From positions 536,006 to 600,005 of the forward strand of contig NZ_PDZL01000002.1 in the NCBI RefSeq assembly GCF_002735705.1: 64,000 bases of DNA. The letters run 5' to 3'. Below are positions 1 to 8,928 of the stretch, piece by piece. The position numbers were made by a program, and so were the translations under genes. The stretch comes from Janthinobacterium sp. BJB426. Its GTDB lineage: Bacteria; Pseudomonadota; Gammaproteobacteria; Burkholderiales; Burkholderiaceae_D. Position 1 is the stretch's first letter; each line of letters starts with the position of its first letter. The notes below the pieces were generated by a model. The model ran no database searches, was not told the origin of the DNA, and saw only the letters and a list, made by a program, of their open reading frames with translations.

Positions 1-2
1 TC

Positions 3-338
3 AAATATGTCGACCAGACGTCCGTCAAGCTGTATGAACTGTGCCTGCGCGCCGAGCCACTGGGCAGGGGTGCCGCCCAGCCTACCAAGCTGTCCATCGC
101 CCGCAACTCGGGCGACAAGACGGTCAACATCATCACCATCTCGCTGCGCGATGCCCTGATCAGCGAAATCCAGCTGCAAACCCATCCCGATGACATGCCG
201 ACCGAACAGTTCAAGCTGAACTTTACGGAAATCCTCTGGAGCCACAGCGTGCAGCGTGCGGACGGCCAGCCCGCAGCCCAGAACACGACGGGCTGGAGCC
301 TGGCGCGCAACCGCCCGATCAGCGCTTTTACGGCATGA
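3..338 (+). CDS. hcp: Hcp-like type VI secretion tube protein, C-terminal part
   Basis: The gene is cut by the left window edge. The 111 visible residues end at a TGA at 336-338. They show the end of an Hcp-fold protein: a segment giving KLNFTEILWSHSV, a short variable loop, then GWSLARNRPIS, which matches the usual Hcp ending (F..I.W...V......GWDL..N). Hcp forms the hexameric ring stack of the type VI secretion tube and can also carry cargo. No other T6SS gene is visible here, so this may be an orphan hcp or the end of a T6SS cluster to the left. The next gene begins 90 nt downstream on the same strand. The family call rests on the C-terminal motif only. Confidence 0.72.
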   Translation, partial: KYVDQTSVKLYELCLRAEPLGRGAAQPTKLSIARNSGDKTVNIITISLRDALISEIQLQTHPDDMPTEQFKLNFTEILWSHSVQRADGQPAAQNTTGWSLARNRPISAFTA

Positions 339-427
339 TAAAGATGAGCTGCGCCTGCCCGCCACGGCAGTACAGGCGTCTGGCACAGTAGACCGTCAGC
401 AAACCGATACGCCATAAGGATACCCTC

Positions 428-1249
428 ATGAGCAAATACATCCGCATCGCCGGCAGTCCCGCCAAGGGCATCGTCCTGCTGGGCGACGATGGCACGCTGC
501 GCAGCCTGGCCCAGGTCGAGCGGAACTTGTACTGGCTGGACTGCACCAAGGCCCCTGGCTTCGTGCCTGGCGACACGGCGTTCGCCTGCCTGCTGGGCGA
601 TGGCGCGGGCTACACCACGCTGGTGCATGGCACGGCCATCCGTTTTCTCGCCGCCCTGGGCCAGCCGGAGGCGCGCTGGAAAGACGTCGCGGGGCCGCCT
701 GCCGGCACCGGCATGGCCGGCCTGGCCGGCGACCACCATCACGGCTACCTGCTGCTGGCCGCCGATGGCCACGGCCTGTACCGGCTGGACAGGTCGGCCA
801 ATGGCAATGGTGAGTGGAATGCATGGGAGCGCTGCGCCGCCCTGCCCCCGCCATTGCGCGGCAAGGCCACCCTGATCGCCGGCGACTGGCAGCATGGCAT
901 GCTAGCGGTGGGTGAGGCTGCGGCAGCAAAACTGTCACGCGGCGGCGACGCCTGGACGGCGCTGCCGCCGCCACCGCTGGCCATCGAGATGGTGACGGGC
1001 AATTTCCACGATGGTTTCGTCGCCTATGGCGAGGGGCAGCTGTGCATGCTGGACTCGGGCGCCCAGCCAAGGTGGAGCCGCCTGGGCGTGCCAAACTTCG
1101 ACCTGCGTGCCCTGTCCGGCGATCCGGTCCACGGCGTGGCGGCCGTGCTGGCCGATTCCAGCGGCGACGGCACACTGGTCGCGTATGCCCTGCGTCCGGG
1201 ACGGGAACCGTGGTCGCTGGCACTGGCGCCGCCGGCAAGGCGCCGCTAA
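428..1249 (+). CDS. Unknown repeat protein, probably a beta-propeller
   Basis: 273 residues, no signal peptide, no recognised family. The ATG follows a purine-rich AAGGA about 7 nt upstream. The chain contains about six degenerate copies, roughly 40-50 residues apart, of a hydrophobic residue, then G(D/N)xxxG, then a short strand: IAGSPAKGIVLL near residue 7, LLGDGAGYTTLV near 55, LAGDHHHGYLLL near 98, IAGDWQHGMLAV near 151, VTGNFHDGFVAY near 194, and LSGDPVHGVAAV near 231. This spacing suits a six-bladed propeller, which is an inference. It follows the hcp-like gene on the same strand by 90 nt, so it may be a T6SS accessory or Hcp-linked protein, but nothing in the protein proves this. The downstream neighbour converges on it with only 3 nt between stop codons. 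Confidence 0.6.
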   Translation: MSKYIRIAGSPAKGIVLLGDDGTLRSLAQVERNLYWLDCTKAPGFVPGDTAFACLLGDGAGYTTLVHGTAIRFLAALGQPEARWKDVAGPPAGTGMAGLAGDHHHGYLLLAADGHGLYRLDRSANGNGEWNAWERCAALPPPLRGKATLIAGDWQHGMLAVGEAAAAKLSRGGDAWTALPPPPLAIEMVTGNFHDGFVAYGEGQLCMLDSGAQPRWSRLGVPNFDLRALSGDPVHGVAAVLADSSGDGTLVAYALRPGREPWSLALAPPARRR

Positions 1250-1252
1250 GCC

Positions 1253-2623
1253 CTACTCTTCCAGCCCTCCCCCCAGCGCCTTGTACAGGGCCACGGCCGA
1301 CTTGAACTGGTCGCGCCGCGCGTCGAGCAGGGTTTGCTGCGCCGCGTACGACTGGCGCTGCGCGTCGAGCAATTCCAGGCGGCTGTCCTGGCCCGCGTCG
1401 TAGCGTAGCTGCGACAGGCGCTGGCGCTGCTGCGCCGCCACCACCACGCGTTCTTGCGCGGCGATCTGCTGCGCATACGTGGCGCTGCCGGCCAGGCCGT
1501 CGCGCACGTCGCGAAACGCTGCCTGGATCGCCTGTTCGTATTGCAGCACGGCCACGTCCTTGCGCAGGCGCGACAGCTGCAATTCCGCGCGCAGCTGGCC
1601 GCCCTGGAACAGCGGTTGCGTTACTTGCGGCGCAAACGACCAGCTGCGCGCGCTGCCGCGGAACAAGTCACTGAGTTCCGGGCTGGCAAAGCCCAGCGAC
1701 GCCGTCAGCGACAGACGCGGGAAGAAGGCGGCGCGGGCGGCGCCGATTTCCGCATTCGCCGCGACCAGCGCATATTCGGCCTGCAGGATATCGGGGCGGC
1801 GCGCCAGCAAGTCCGACGGCAGGCCGGGCGGCAGCTGCGTCAGCACGGGCTGGCCATCGAGCGGCCGGCCTGCCGGCAAGTCCGTTGGCAGCGGCGCGCC
1901 CAGCAACAATTCCAGGTTGTTGCGCGCCAGGGCACCGGCCCGCTCGCGCGCCTGCACGTCCGCTTCCGCCGTGGCCGCCTGCCCTTCGGCTTGCGCCACG
2001 TCAAGGCCACTGCCCTGCTGCGCGCCATGCAGGCGCTGCGTCAGGACCAGGGCCTGACGCCAGTCAAGCAGGGTTTGCCGCGCCAGCGCCAGCTGTTCCT
2101 CGGCCAGGCGCTGCTCCAGGTAAGCATCGGCCACGGCGCCGATCAGGGCCATGTGCGCGGCGCGCTGACCCTGCTGCGTGGCCAGGTAACGGGCAAAGGC
2201 GGCATCCGACAGCGAGCGCAGGCGGCCGAACAGGTCGATCTCGAACGCGCTCATGGCGATGCCCGCAGTGAACTGATTTTGCGTCACCGCATCGGCGCCG
2301 CGCTGGCGCACGCCACCCGCATTCGCGCCGATGGCCGGATAGCGGCCCGCATCCTGGATCTGGTACTGGGCCCGCACGGCTTCCACGTTGAGGGACGCCA
2401 CGCGCAAGTCGCGATTGTTTTCCAGCGCGATGCCGACCAGGCGCTGCAGGCGCGCATCGAGCAGCATCTGGCGCCAGCCCAGGTCCGCCGCAGTGTCGGC
2501 CGTGGCTGGCACTGCGGCCTCGCCATAACTGGCCGGTATCGGCGCCGCCGGCTTGACCAGCGGCGGCGTCAATGAACACGCCGATAACAAGCCGGCGATC
2601 GGTAACAGATAAAACCAGCGCAT
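1253..2623 (-). CDS. RND efflux outer-membrane channel lipoprotein (NodT/OprM family)
   Basis: 456 residues. The N-terminus MRWFYLLPIAGLLSACS has a lipobox (LSAC), so the mature protein should be acylated at Cys16 or nearby. It carries the twin outer-membrane-efflux repeats of TolC/OprM proteins, with the typical stretches ARRPDILQAEYALVAANAEIG near 280 and QPLFQGGQLRAEL near 345. The protein forms the trimeric exit duct of a tripartite pump. The start codon overlaps the stop of the pump gene by one base (TAATG), so the two are translationally coupled. It is the last gene of the three-gene efflux operon and is comparable to adeC, oprM or ttgC; a specific symbol is not justified. Confidence 0.93.
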   Translation of the reverse strand: MRWFYLLPIAGLLSACSLTPPLVKPAAPIPASYGEAAVPATADTAADLGWRQMLLDARLQRLVGIALENNRDLRVASLNVEAVRAQYQIQDAGRYPAIGANAGGVRQRGADAVTQNQFTAGIAMSAFEIDLFGRLRSLSDAAFARYLATQQGQRAAHMALIGAVADAYLEQRLAEEQLALARQTLLDWRQALVLTQRLHGAQQGSGLDVAQAEGQAATAEADVQARERAGALARNNLELLLGAPLPTDLPAGRPLDGQPVLTQLPPGLPSDLLARRPDILQAEYALVAANAEIGAARAAFFPRLSLTASLGFASPELSDLFRGSARSWSFAPQVTQPLFQGGQLRAELQLSRLRKDVAVLQYEQAIQAAFRDVRDGLAGSATYAQQIAAQERVVVAAQQRQRLSQLRYDAGQDSRLELLDAQRQSYAAQQTLLDARRDQFKSAVALYKALGGGLEE

Positions 2624-5600
2624 TACAACTCCCCTTCCACCGCCTTGATGGCGGTGTGATGACTGCGTTTATTAAAATAGCGGTCCATCTTGTCGACGGC
2701 GCCCAGCACCACGACAAAGAACACGGGCACGAAAAACACGGCCAGCACGGTGGCGGTAATCATGCCGCCGAACACGCCCGTGCCGATCGCGTGCTGCGTC
2801 TCGGCGCTGGCACCCGTGGCCAGCATCAGCGGCACCACGCCCAGCGCAAACGCCAGTGACGTCATCAAAATCGGACGCAAGCGCAATCTAGCCGCTTCCA
2901 CCGTCGCCTCGACCAAGCCCTTGCCTTGCGCCTGCAGCTGGCGCGCATACTCGACGATCAGGATCGCGTTCTTCGCCGACAGGCCGATGATCGTGATCAT
3001 GCCCACCTTGAAGAACACATCGTTCGGCATGCCGCGCAACATCACGGCCAGCACGGCGCCCAGCAAGCCCAAAGGCACGACCAGCATCACGGAGACGGGA
3101 ATCGACCAGCTTTCATACAGGGCCGCCAGTACAAGGAAGACCACCAGCATCGACAGCGCCATCAGCATGGGCGCTTGCGACGCCGATTCCTTCTCTTGCA
3201 GCGACTGGCCCGTCCACGCCAGCGCGAAGCCGGTCGGCAATTGCTTCACGAGGCGTTCCATCTCCAGCATGGCGTCGCCGCTCGATACGCCCGGTGCCGC
3301 GCTGCCCGAAATGCGCGCCGCCGGATAACCCTGGTAGCGCACCAGCTGCAGCGGTGACTCGCTCCACACGGGGCGCACCAGTTCACCCAGGGCCACCATG
3401 CCGCCCGCGTTATTGCGGATGCGCAAGGCCAGCACATCGTTCAGCTGCATGCGCGACGGCGCATCGGCCTGGATGATCACCTGCTGCATGCGGCCGGCGT
3501 TCGGGAAATCGTTGACATAGGTCGAACCCATGGCTGCCGTCAGCATGTCGGCAATGGCCGTAAACGACACGCCCAGCGCTTCCGCCTTGGTGCGGTCGAT
3601 ATCGAGGCGCACGCTGGCGCCGGGCGGCAAGCCGTCCGGATACACGCCCGCCACCTTGCTGCTTTGCGCGGCCAGGCCCAGCAACTGGTTCTGCGCCGCC
3701 TGCATGGCAGCGATACCCTGGTTGGCGCGGTCTTGCAGGCGCATGGAAAAGCCGGACGAGTTGCCCAGTTCATCGATGGCGGGCGGCATCAGGCTCATGA
3801 TCACGCCCTCCTTCGCCTGCGACATGGCTTCCTGCGCCAGCGCCACTTCTTCCTGCGCCGTGGCGCCGTTGCGCTGTTTCCAGTCCTTCAGCATGGTGAA
3901 CGCCAGGCCCGCGTTCGGTCCCGCGCCGGAAAAGCTGAAACCGAGAATAGACTGGTTCACTTCGATGCCGGGCCGCGTGGCCACGTGCTGCTCGTACAGT
4001 TTGACGACATCGAGCGTGCGCTCCATGGTGGCGTCGGACGGCAGCTGGATCGAGGTGATGAAGTAGCCCTGGTCTTCTTCCGGCAAGAAGGCCGACGGCA
4101 GCTGCATGAAAGCCACGCCCAGCGCCGCGACGATGGCTCCATACAGCACCATCGAGCGGCCCGCGCGTTTCAGCATCGCCACCACGCCTTTTTCGTAGCG
4201 CGCCGTCATACGGTCAAACTGGCGGTCGAACCACAGGAAGAAGCCTTTTTTATCGTGGTCGTGCGGGCCGATCGGTTTCAACATGGTGGCGCACAAGGCC
4301 GGCGTCAGGCTCAAGGCCAAAAAGGCCGAGAACAGGATGGACACGGCCATGGCCAGCGTGAACTGGCGGTAGATGGCGCCCACGGAGCCGCTGGCCAGGG
4401 CCATCGGGATGAACACGGCCGTCAGCACCAGCGTGATGCCCACGACCGCACCGGTGATTTCGCGCATGGCTTTCGATGTCGCTTCCTTCGGCGACAAGCC
4501 CTCCGTCGCCATCAGCCGCTCGACGGCTTCCACCACCACGATGGCGTCGTCGACGATGATGCCGATGGCCAGCACCATGCCAAACATGGTCAGCACGTTG
4601 ACGGAATAGCCGGCCAGCAGCATCACCGTGAAGGTGCCCATCAGGGCAATCGGCGCGACGATGGCGGGAATCAGGGTGTAGCGTATCTTTTGCAGGAACA
4701 GATACATGACGAGGAACACCAGCACCATCGCCTCCAACAGCGTGACGATGACCTTTTCAATCGAGATTTTCACGAACGGTGCCGTGTCGAACGGTACCGA
4801 GTACTTGATCCCGGCCGGCATGGTGTGCGCCAGTTCGGCCATGCGCGCACGCACGGCGCTGGCCGTCTGCACGGCGTTGGCGCCCGGCGACAGCATGATG
4901 GCGGCGCCCGACGCGGCTTGCCCGTTTTCGCGGATGCTGAAATTGAAGCTTTGCGCGCCCAGCGACACTTTCGCCACGTCGCCGATGGTCACTTTCGAGC
5001 CATCCGCATTCGCGCGCAGCACGATGGCGGCAAATTCGGCCGGCGTTTGCAACTGGCCCTGCACCGTCAGCGGAATGGTCACGCGCTGGCCGTGCACGGC
5101 GGGCGAATCGCCCAGGCGGCCCGGCGCGATCTGTGCATTTTGCTGCGCGATGGCGGCCGTCAGCTCGCCCATGGCGATGTTGTACGACACCAGCTTGGCC
5201 GGATCGACCCAGATGCGCATGGCCCGCTCGGAGCCGAACAGCTGCACCTTGCCTACGCCGGGAATGCGACGCAGCTCTTCCGTCACGTTGCGCGCCAGGT
5301 AATCGCCCAGCGCCACTTCATCGTGCTGGCCATTCTCGGAAATCAGGCTGACGATCATCAGGAAGCCGGACGACGCCGATTCCACCGTCAAGCCATTTTG
5401 CCGCACGGCCTGCGGCAGACGCGGTTCGATGGCTTTCAGGCGGTTTTGCACGTCCACCTGCGCCATTTCCGGATTCGTTCCCGGCTGGAAGGTGACGGTG
5501 ATCGAGGCCGACCCCGACGTGTCGGTGGACGACTCGAAATACAGCAGGTGCTTGACACCCGACAGTTCGCGCTCGATCAAGCCCACCACGGAATCGTTCA

Positions 5601-5769
5601 TGGTTTGCGGCGTGGCGCCAGGGTAGTTGGCGCTGATGCTGACGCTGGGCGGCGCCACCGAAGGGAAGCGCGCAATCGGCAATTGCGGTATGGCGATCAG
5701 TCCGAACAGGACGATGAAGACCGCCACCACCCACGCAAAGACGGGGCGGTTGATGAAAAATTGAGGCAT
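2623..5769 (-). CDS. RND multidrug efflux pump, inner-membrane transporter (HAE1 family)
   Basis: 1048 residues, the normal size for AcrB/MexB/AdeB. It begins MPQFFINRPVFAWVVAVFIV, the standard first transmembrane segment. TM4 carries GIIVDDAIVVVEAVERL, with the adjacent Asp pair of the proton relay near residue 405, and the TM10 region carries GLSAKNAILIVEYA, with the relay Lys. Two large periplasmic loops follow TM1 and TM7. The protein exchanges protons for drugs and captures substrates from the periplasm or membrane leaflet. It lies 33 nt after the fusion-protein gene and overlaps the channel gene by one base. Substrate range cannot be read from sequence. Presumed regulation is by the divergent AdeRS-like pair. 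Confidence 0.96.
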   Translation of the reverse strand: MPQFFINRPVFAWVVAVFIVLFGLIAIPQLPIARFPSVAPPSVSISANYPGATPQTMNDSVVGLIERELSGVKHLLYFESSTDTSGSASITVTFQPGTNPEMAQVDVQNRLKAIEPRLPQAVRQNGLTVESASSGFLMIVSLISENGQHDEVALGDYLARNVTEELRRIPGVGKVQLFGSERAMRIWVDPAKLVSYNIAMGELTAAIAQQNAQIAPGRLGDSPAVHGQRVTIPLTVQGQLQTPAEFAAIVLRANADGSKVTIGDVAKVSLGAQSFNFSIRENGQAASGAAIMLSPGANAVQTASAVRARMAELAHTMPAGIKYSVPFDTAPFVKISIEKVIVTLLEAMVLVFLVMYLFLQKIRYTLIPAIVAPIALMGTFTVMLLAGYSVNVLTMFGMVLAIGIIVDDAIVVVEAVERLMATEGLSPKEATSKAMREITGAVVGITLVLTAVFIPMALASGSVGAIYRQFTLAMAVSILFSAFLALSLTPALCATMLKPIGPHDHDKKGFFLWFDRQFDRMTARYEKGVVAMLKRAGRSMVLYGAIVAALGVAFMQLPSAFLPEEDQGYFITSIQLPSDATMERTLDVVKLYEQHVATRPGIEVNQSILGFSFSGAGPNAGLAFTMLKDWKQRNGATAQEEVALAQEAMSQAKEGVIMSLMPPAIDELGNSSGFSMRLQDRANQGIAAMQAAQNQLLGLAAQSSKVAGVYPDGLPPGASVRLDIDRTKAEALGVSFTAIADMLTAAMGSTYVNDFPNAGRMQQVIIQADAPSRMQLNDVLALRIRNNAGGMVALGELVRPVWSESPLQLVRYQGYPAARISGSAAPGVSSGDAMLEMERLVKQLPTGFALAWTGQSLQEKESASQAPMLMALSMLVVFLVLAALYESWSIPVSVMLVVPLGLLGAVLAVMLRGMPNDVFFKVGMITIIGLSAKNAILIVEYARQLQAQGKGLVEATVEAARLRLRPILMTSLAFALGVVPLMLATGASAETQHAIGTGVFGGMITATVLAVFFVPVFFVVVLGAVDKMDRYFNKRSHHTAIKAVEGEL

Positions 5770-5802
5770 GTCGTTAGGCTTTCATTGTATTCATATGGTG
5801 CA

Positions 5803-6960
5803 TCAACGCGCCTTGGCGGCGGCCGCCGTTGCCACGATGGCCGGCTTCCACGGCTGCGGCGCGGCGGTGGCGCCAGGCTGCAAGCGTTCCTGGCCTTCGA
5901 TGACGACGGTTTCGCCAGCCTTCAAGCCGCCGTTGACCACGTACTGGTGCTCGACCACGTCGCCCACCGTGATGGGTTTCAGGCTGGCTTTGTTCGTGCC
6001 ATCGAGCACCCAGGCCTGCGCCTGGCCGCTGCTGCTGTGCAAGACGGCTTGCTGCGGCAACAGCACGCCATTTGCCTGCACGGCGCGGGCGATGCGGGCG
6101 CGCACGAACATGCCCGGCAACAACTGGCGCTGCGGATTGTCGACCAGCACGCGGACGACGGCGTCGCCCGTGCCTGCATCGACGCTGATGCCCGAGAACA
6201 GGATGCGGCCCGTGACGGGATGCGGCTGGCCATCGGCGCCCAAAATGGTCACGGGCAGCTTGTCCGCGCCACCGGTCCCAGCGGATTGCAGCGCGGCCAG
6301 CGCGGCGGCCGGCTGGCGCACGTCGACGTACACCTTGTCGATCTGCTGGATGCGCGCCATCGGCGTGGCATCGGCCAGGCCCACGAGCGCGCCTTCCGTC
6401 ACCAGTTCGGAGCCGATGCGCCCGGCAATGGGCGCCTCGATGCTGGCAAAGGCCAGGTCCAGGCGGCGCCGCGCCAGGCTGGCCCGCGCTTGCGCCACGG
6501 TGGCCACGGCTTGCTCGCGCTGGGCCACGGCGTCGTCATACGCCTGGCGGCTGATGGCGTCCGCTTCCACCAGCGGTTTTAACCTGTCGGCCTGGCTGCT
6601 GGCGCGGTTCGCCGTGGCCACCGCATGCTGCAGGGCGGCGGCGGCGGAATCGACGTCCGCCTGGAATGGCGCCGGGTTGAGCTGGAACAGCTTCTGTCCC
6701 GCCTGCACGTCGGCGCCCTGCTCGAACTGGCGGCGCAGCACGATGCCGCCCACCTGCGGGCGGATGTCGGCCGTGCGGAAGGCGGCCACCCTGCCCGGCA
6801 ATTCGTCGCTGAGGACGACGGGCGCCGCTTGCAGCTTGAGCACCGTCACGGCGGCGGGCGGCGCGGCGCCTTCTTCCGGCGCGGGTTTGGAACAGGCGGC
6901 AAGGCTGAGCAGTGCCGCGGCGATCAACATGTTTTTCTTGGTGAAATGGCTCGGATGCAT
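5803..6960 (-). CDS. RND efflux periplasmic adaptor (membrane fusion lipoprotein)
   Basis: 385 residues. The leader [20 protein letters not shown] ends in AACS, a lipobox with Cys near residue 23. The standard AcrA/MexA order is present: a lipoyl half-motif ([17 protein letters not shown]) near residue 58, an alpha-helical hairpin near 100-165, the second lipoyl half ([15 protein letters not shown]), then the beta-barrel and membrane-proximal domains ([18 protein letters not shown]). It bridges the pump and the outer-membrane channel. It is the first gene of the operon and faces the divergent regulator gene across 133 nt. Confidence 0.95.
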   Translation of the reverse strand: MHPSHFTKKNMLIAAALLSLAACSKPAPEEGAAPPAAVTVLKLQAAPVVLSDELPGRVAAFRTADIRPQVGGIVLRRQFEQGADVQAGQKLFQLNPAPFQADVDSAAAALQHAVATANRASSQADRLKPLVEADAISRQAYDDAVAQREQAVATVAQARASLARRRLDLAFASIEAPIAGRIGSELVTEGALVGLADATPMARIQQIDKVYVDVRQPAAALAALQSAGTGGADKLPVTILGADGQPHPVTGRILFSGISVDAGTGDAVVRVLVDNPQRQLLPGMFVRARIARAVQANGVLLPQQAVLHSSSGQAQAWVLDGTNKASLKPITVGDVVEHQYVVNGGLKAGETVVIEGQERLQPGATAAPQPWKPAIVATAAAAKAR

Positions 6961-7046
6961 GGTCTTTCTCTATGGCAGATCCCAACCGGCGGTCCGGTCG
7001 ACAGATAACAAGAGCATAGAAGGCCAAGATGGATGTTCCGTCAAAG

Positions 7047-7068
7047 AAATGTGGAGATTCGATGGAGA
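7047..7068. promoter_or_regulatory. Candidate AdeR-type operator in the efflux/regulator intergenic region
   Basis: Two half-sites sit 11 bp apart: AAATGTGGAG at 7047-7056 and TTCGATGGAG at 7058-7067, each followed by A. From memory, the Acinetobacter AdeR box between adeRS and adeABC is two 10-bp repeats AAGTGTGGAG separated by one base. The first half here matches 9 of 10 positions; the second keeps the TGGAG(A) core, about 5 of 10. Position, spacing and the AdeR-like neighbour make it a plausible operator. Binding is inferred. Confidence 0.5.
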
Positions 7069-7093
7069 CAGCGAAGAATGCTAGACTATTTGG

Positions 7094-7843
7094 ATGAACT
7101 ATCATCACAGCGCCAGCCAGCCCTCCTTCCTTGCCACCACGCCCCCTTCCGCCCTCGTCCTGATCGCCGAAGATGAACCGCAAATCGCCCGCATTCTCGC
7201 CGGGTACCTCGAGCGCGACGGCTACCGCACGGCCTTCGCGCACGATGGCCAGGAAGCGCTGCAGCAGCACCTGGCGCTGGCGCCGGACCTGCTGCTGCTC
7301 GACGTGCAAATGCCGCGTGTCGATGGCTGGGGCGTGCTGGCGGAAGTGCGCCGGCGCGGCGAAACGCCCGTCATCATGCTCACAGCCCGCGACCAGGATG
7401 CCGACAAGCTGGCCGCCCTGCGCGTGGGCGCCGACGACTACATCATCAAGCCTTTCAATCCGGCCGAAGTGGTGGCCCGCGTGGCCGCCGTGCTGCGCCG
7501 CTCGCGCGTGCGCCACCATCCAGTGGGCGGCCAGCGCCTGCGCTGCGGCCCCATCGACATCGACCAGGAAACCTATGTGGCCAGCGTGCTGCGCGATGGC
7601 ATGGCCGTGGCGCTCAGCCTGACGCTGACGGAATTTCGCCTGCTGGCCCACCTGGCGCGCACGCCGCGCCGCGTCTGCAGCCGCCTGGAATTGCTGGAGT
7701 CGTGCATGCCCGAGAGCAATTCGATGGAACGCACGGTGGACAGCCACGTCAGCAAGCTGCGCAAGAAGCTGGAAGAAGCAGGCGTGCTGAACATGCCGGC
7801 CAGCCTGCGCGGCGTGGGCTACCGCCTGGAAAGCGACCTCTGA
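7094..7843 (+). CDS. OmpR-family response regulator, AdeR/BaeR-like
   Basis: 249 residues. Receiver domain about 22-140, with acidic pocket EDE, phospho-acceptor Asp in LLLLDVQMPRVDGWG near residue 73, and conserved Lys in DDYIIKPFNP. Winged-helix output domain about 155-249, ending ERTVDSHVSKLRKKLEE and RGVGYRLESDL. The C-terminal half is strikingly close to Acinetobacter AdeR as I recall it (LTLTE, ERTVDSHVSKLRKKLEE, RGVGYRL). It is divergent from an RND operon exactly as adeRS is from adeABC, so the likely role is control of that pump. There is no clear Shine-Dalgarno before the ATG, and a TAGACT hexamer lies just upstream at 7082-7087, so a very short leader is possible. It overlaps the kinase gene by one base. 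Confidence 0.9.
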   Translation: MNYHHSASQPSFLATTPPSALVLIAEDEPQIARILAGYLERDGYRTAFAHDGQEALQQHLALAPDLLLLDVQMPRVDGWGVLAEVRRRGETPVIMLTARDQDADKLAALRVGADDYIIKPFNPAEVVARVAAVLRRSRVRHHPVGGQRLRCGPIDIDQETYVASVLRDGMAVALSLTLTEFRLLAHLARTPRRVCSRLELLESCMPESNSMERTVDSHVSKLRKKLEEAGVLNMPASLRGVGYRLESDL

Positions 7844-8928
7844 TGCGCTTCACAGGCTTGAACCGGCAAATCATCCTGTCGATGTCCGTGCTGATGGTCA
7901 GCAGCATCCTGATCATCTGGATCGGTTCCTGGACCTTCTTTGCCATCGCCTTCAAGATCGATCCCGGCATGCTGTCCGAGCCGGACGACTGGTCGCCCAG
8001 CACCGTCGAATGGCTGTGGATTTTCGCCATCACCATCTTTGGCTTGGGCCTGGCCGCCTTTTTCGCCCTCAAGCTCGCTTCGCGCATCCTCAAACCGATC
8101 AATTCCGTGATGGACAGCGTGCGCCGCGTGGCGCATGGCGACCTGTCCGCGCGCGCCTTCGCGGGCGACCGCAGCCTGGGCGAGACGGCCATGCTGGTCG
8201 ACGATTTCAACAGCATGGCCGAGCGCCTGCAGCGGGGCGCCAAGGAAAGCGAAACGTGGAATGCGGCCATCGCGCACGAACTGCGCACGCCCGTGACCAT
8301 CCTGCGCGGCACCTTGCAAGGCGTCGTCGATGGCGTCTTCAAGCCCGAGGAAGTGCCGTTTTCCAGCCTGCTGGCACAAGTCGAGGACCTGGGACGGCTG
8401 ATCGAGGATTTGCGCACCCTGAGCCTGGCCGACAGCGGTCACATGCAGCTACGCATGGCGTGGACGGACCTGACCCTGGAAATCGGCGAAGTGCGCCGCC
8501 TGCTGGCGCAAGAGATGGAAGCGGCCGGTTTTACCCTGCAACTGCACCTGTCGGACCATCCCGTCTGCTGCGACGCGGCGCGCATCCGGCAAATCGTGCT
8601 GGCCCTGCTCGACAACGCGCGCCGCTATGCGCATCCGGGCCTGCTGCGCGTGCGCACCCGCGTGCAGGCCGGCCAGTACTACCTGAGCGTCGAGGATGCG
8701 GGTCCCGGCATTGCGGAGGATTTGGCGCCGCACGTGTTCGAGGCGTTCCGCCGCGGCGACAGCGCCAGGGTCGACCTGAACGCGGGCAGCGGCCTGGGAC
8801 TGGCCGTGGTCGAGGCCATCGCGCGCGCCCACGGCGGCAGCGCCGTCTGCACGCGTGGCAAGGCGGGCGGCAGCCTGTTCACCATCAAGTGGCCGGTCGA
8901 GCATGCCGCGCCGCCGCCCGCCGGCTGA
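7843..8928 (+). CDS. Sensor histidine kinase, AdeS-like
   Basis: 361 residues from the ATG at 7843, which shares its A with the regulator's TGA (TGATG). Two transmembrane segments (about 10-35 and 58-78) enclose a short periplasmic loop. A HAMP region runs about 80-130. The H-box is AAIAHELRTPVTILRG near residue 145, the N-box LALLDNARRYAHPG near 248, and the G boxes are DAGPGIAED and GSGLGLAVVEAIARAHGG. The small periplasmic loop suggests membrane or intramembrane sensing. It is the cognate kinase of the preceding regulator and probably governs the divergent efflux operon. An upstream in-frame start at 7702 lies inside the regulator gene and was rejected. Confidence 0.9.
   Translation: MRFTGLNRQIILSMSVLMVSSILIIWIGSWTFFAIAFKIDPGMLSEPDDWSPSTVEWLWIFAITIFGLGLAAFFALKLASRILKPINSVMDSVRRVAHGDLSARAFAGDRSLGETAMLVDDFNSMAERLQRGAKESETWNAAIAHELRTPVTILRGTLQGVVDGVFKPEEVPFSSLLAQVEDLGRLIEDLRTLSLADSGHMQLRMAWTDLTLEIGEVRRLLAQEMEAAGFTLQLHLSDHPVCCDAARIRQIVLALLDNARRYAHPGLLRVRTRVQAGQYYLSVEDAGPGIAEDLAPHVFEAFRRGDSARVDLNAGSGLGLAVVEAIARAHGGSAVCTRGKAGGSLFTIKWPVEHAAPPPAG

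Noticed and set aside
3664..6582. A 972-codon plus-strand frame across the RND pump genes
   Set aside because: Antisense to two clear efflux genes; composition rich in His, Arg and Gln is a GC-codon shadow.
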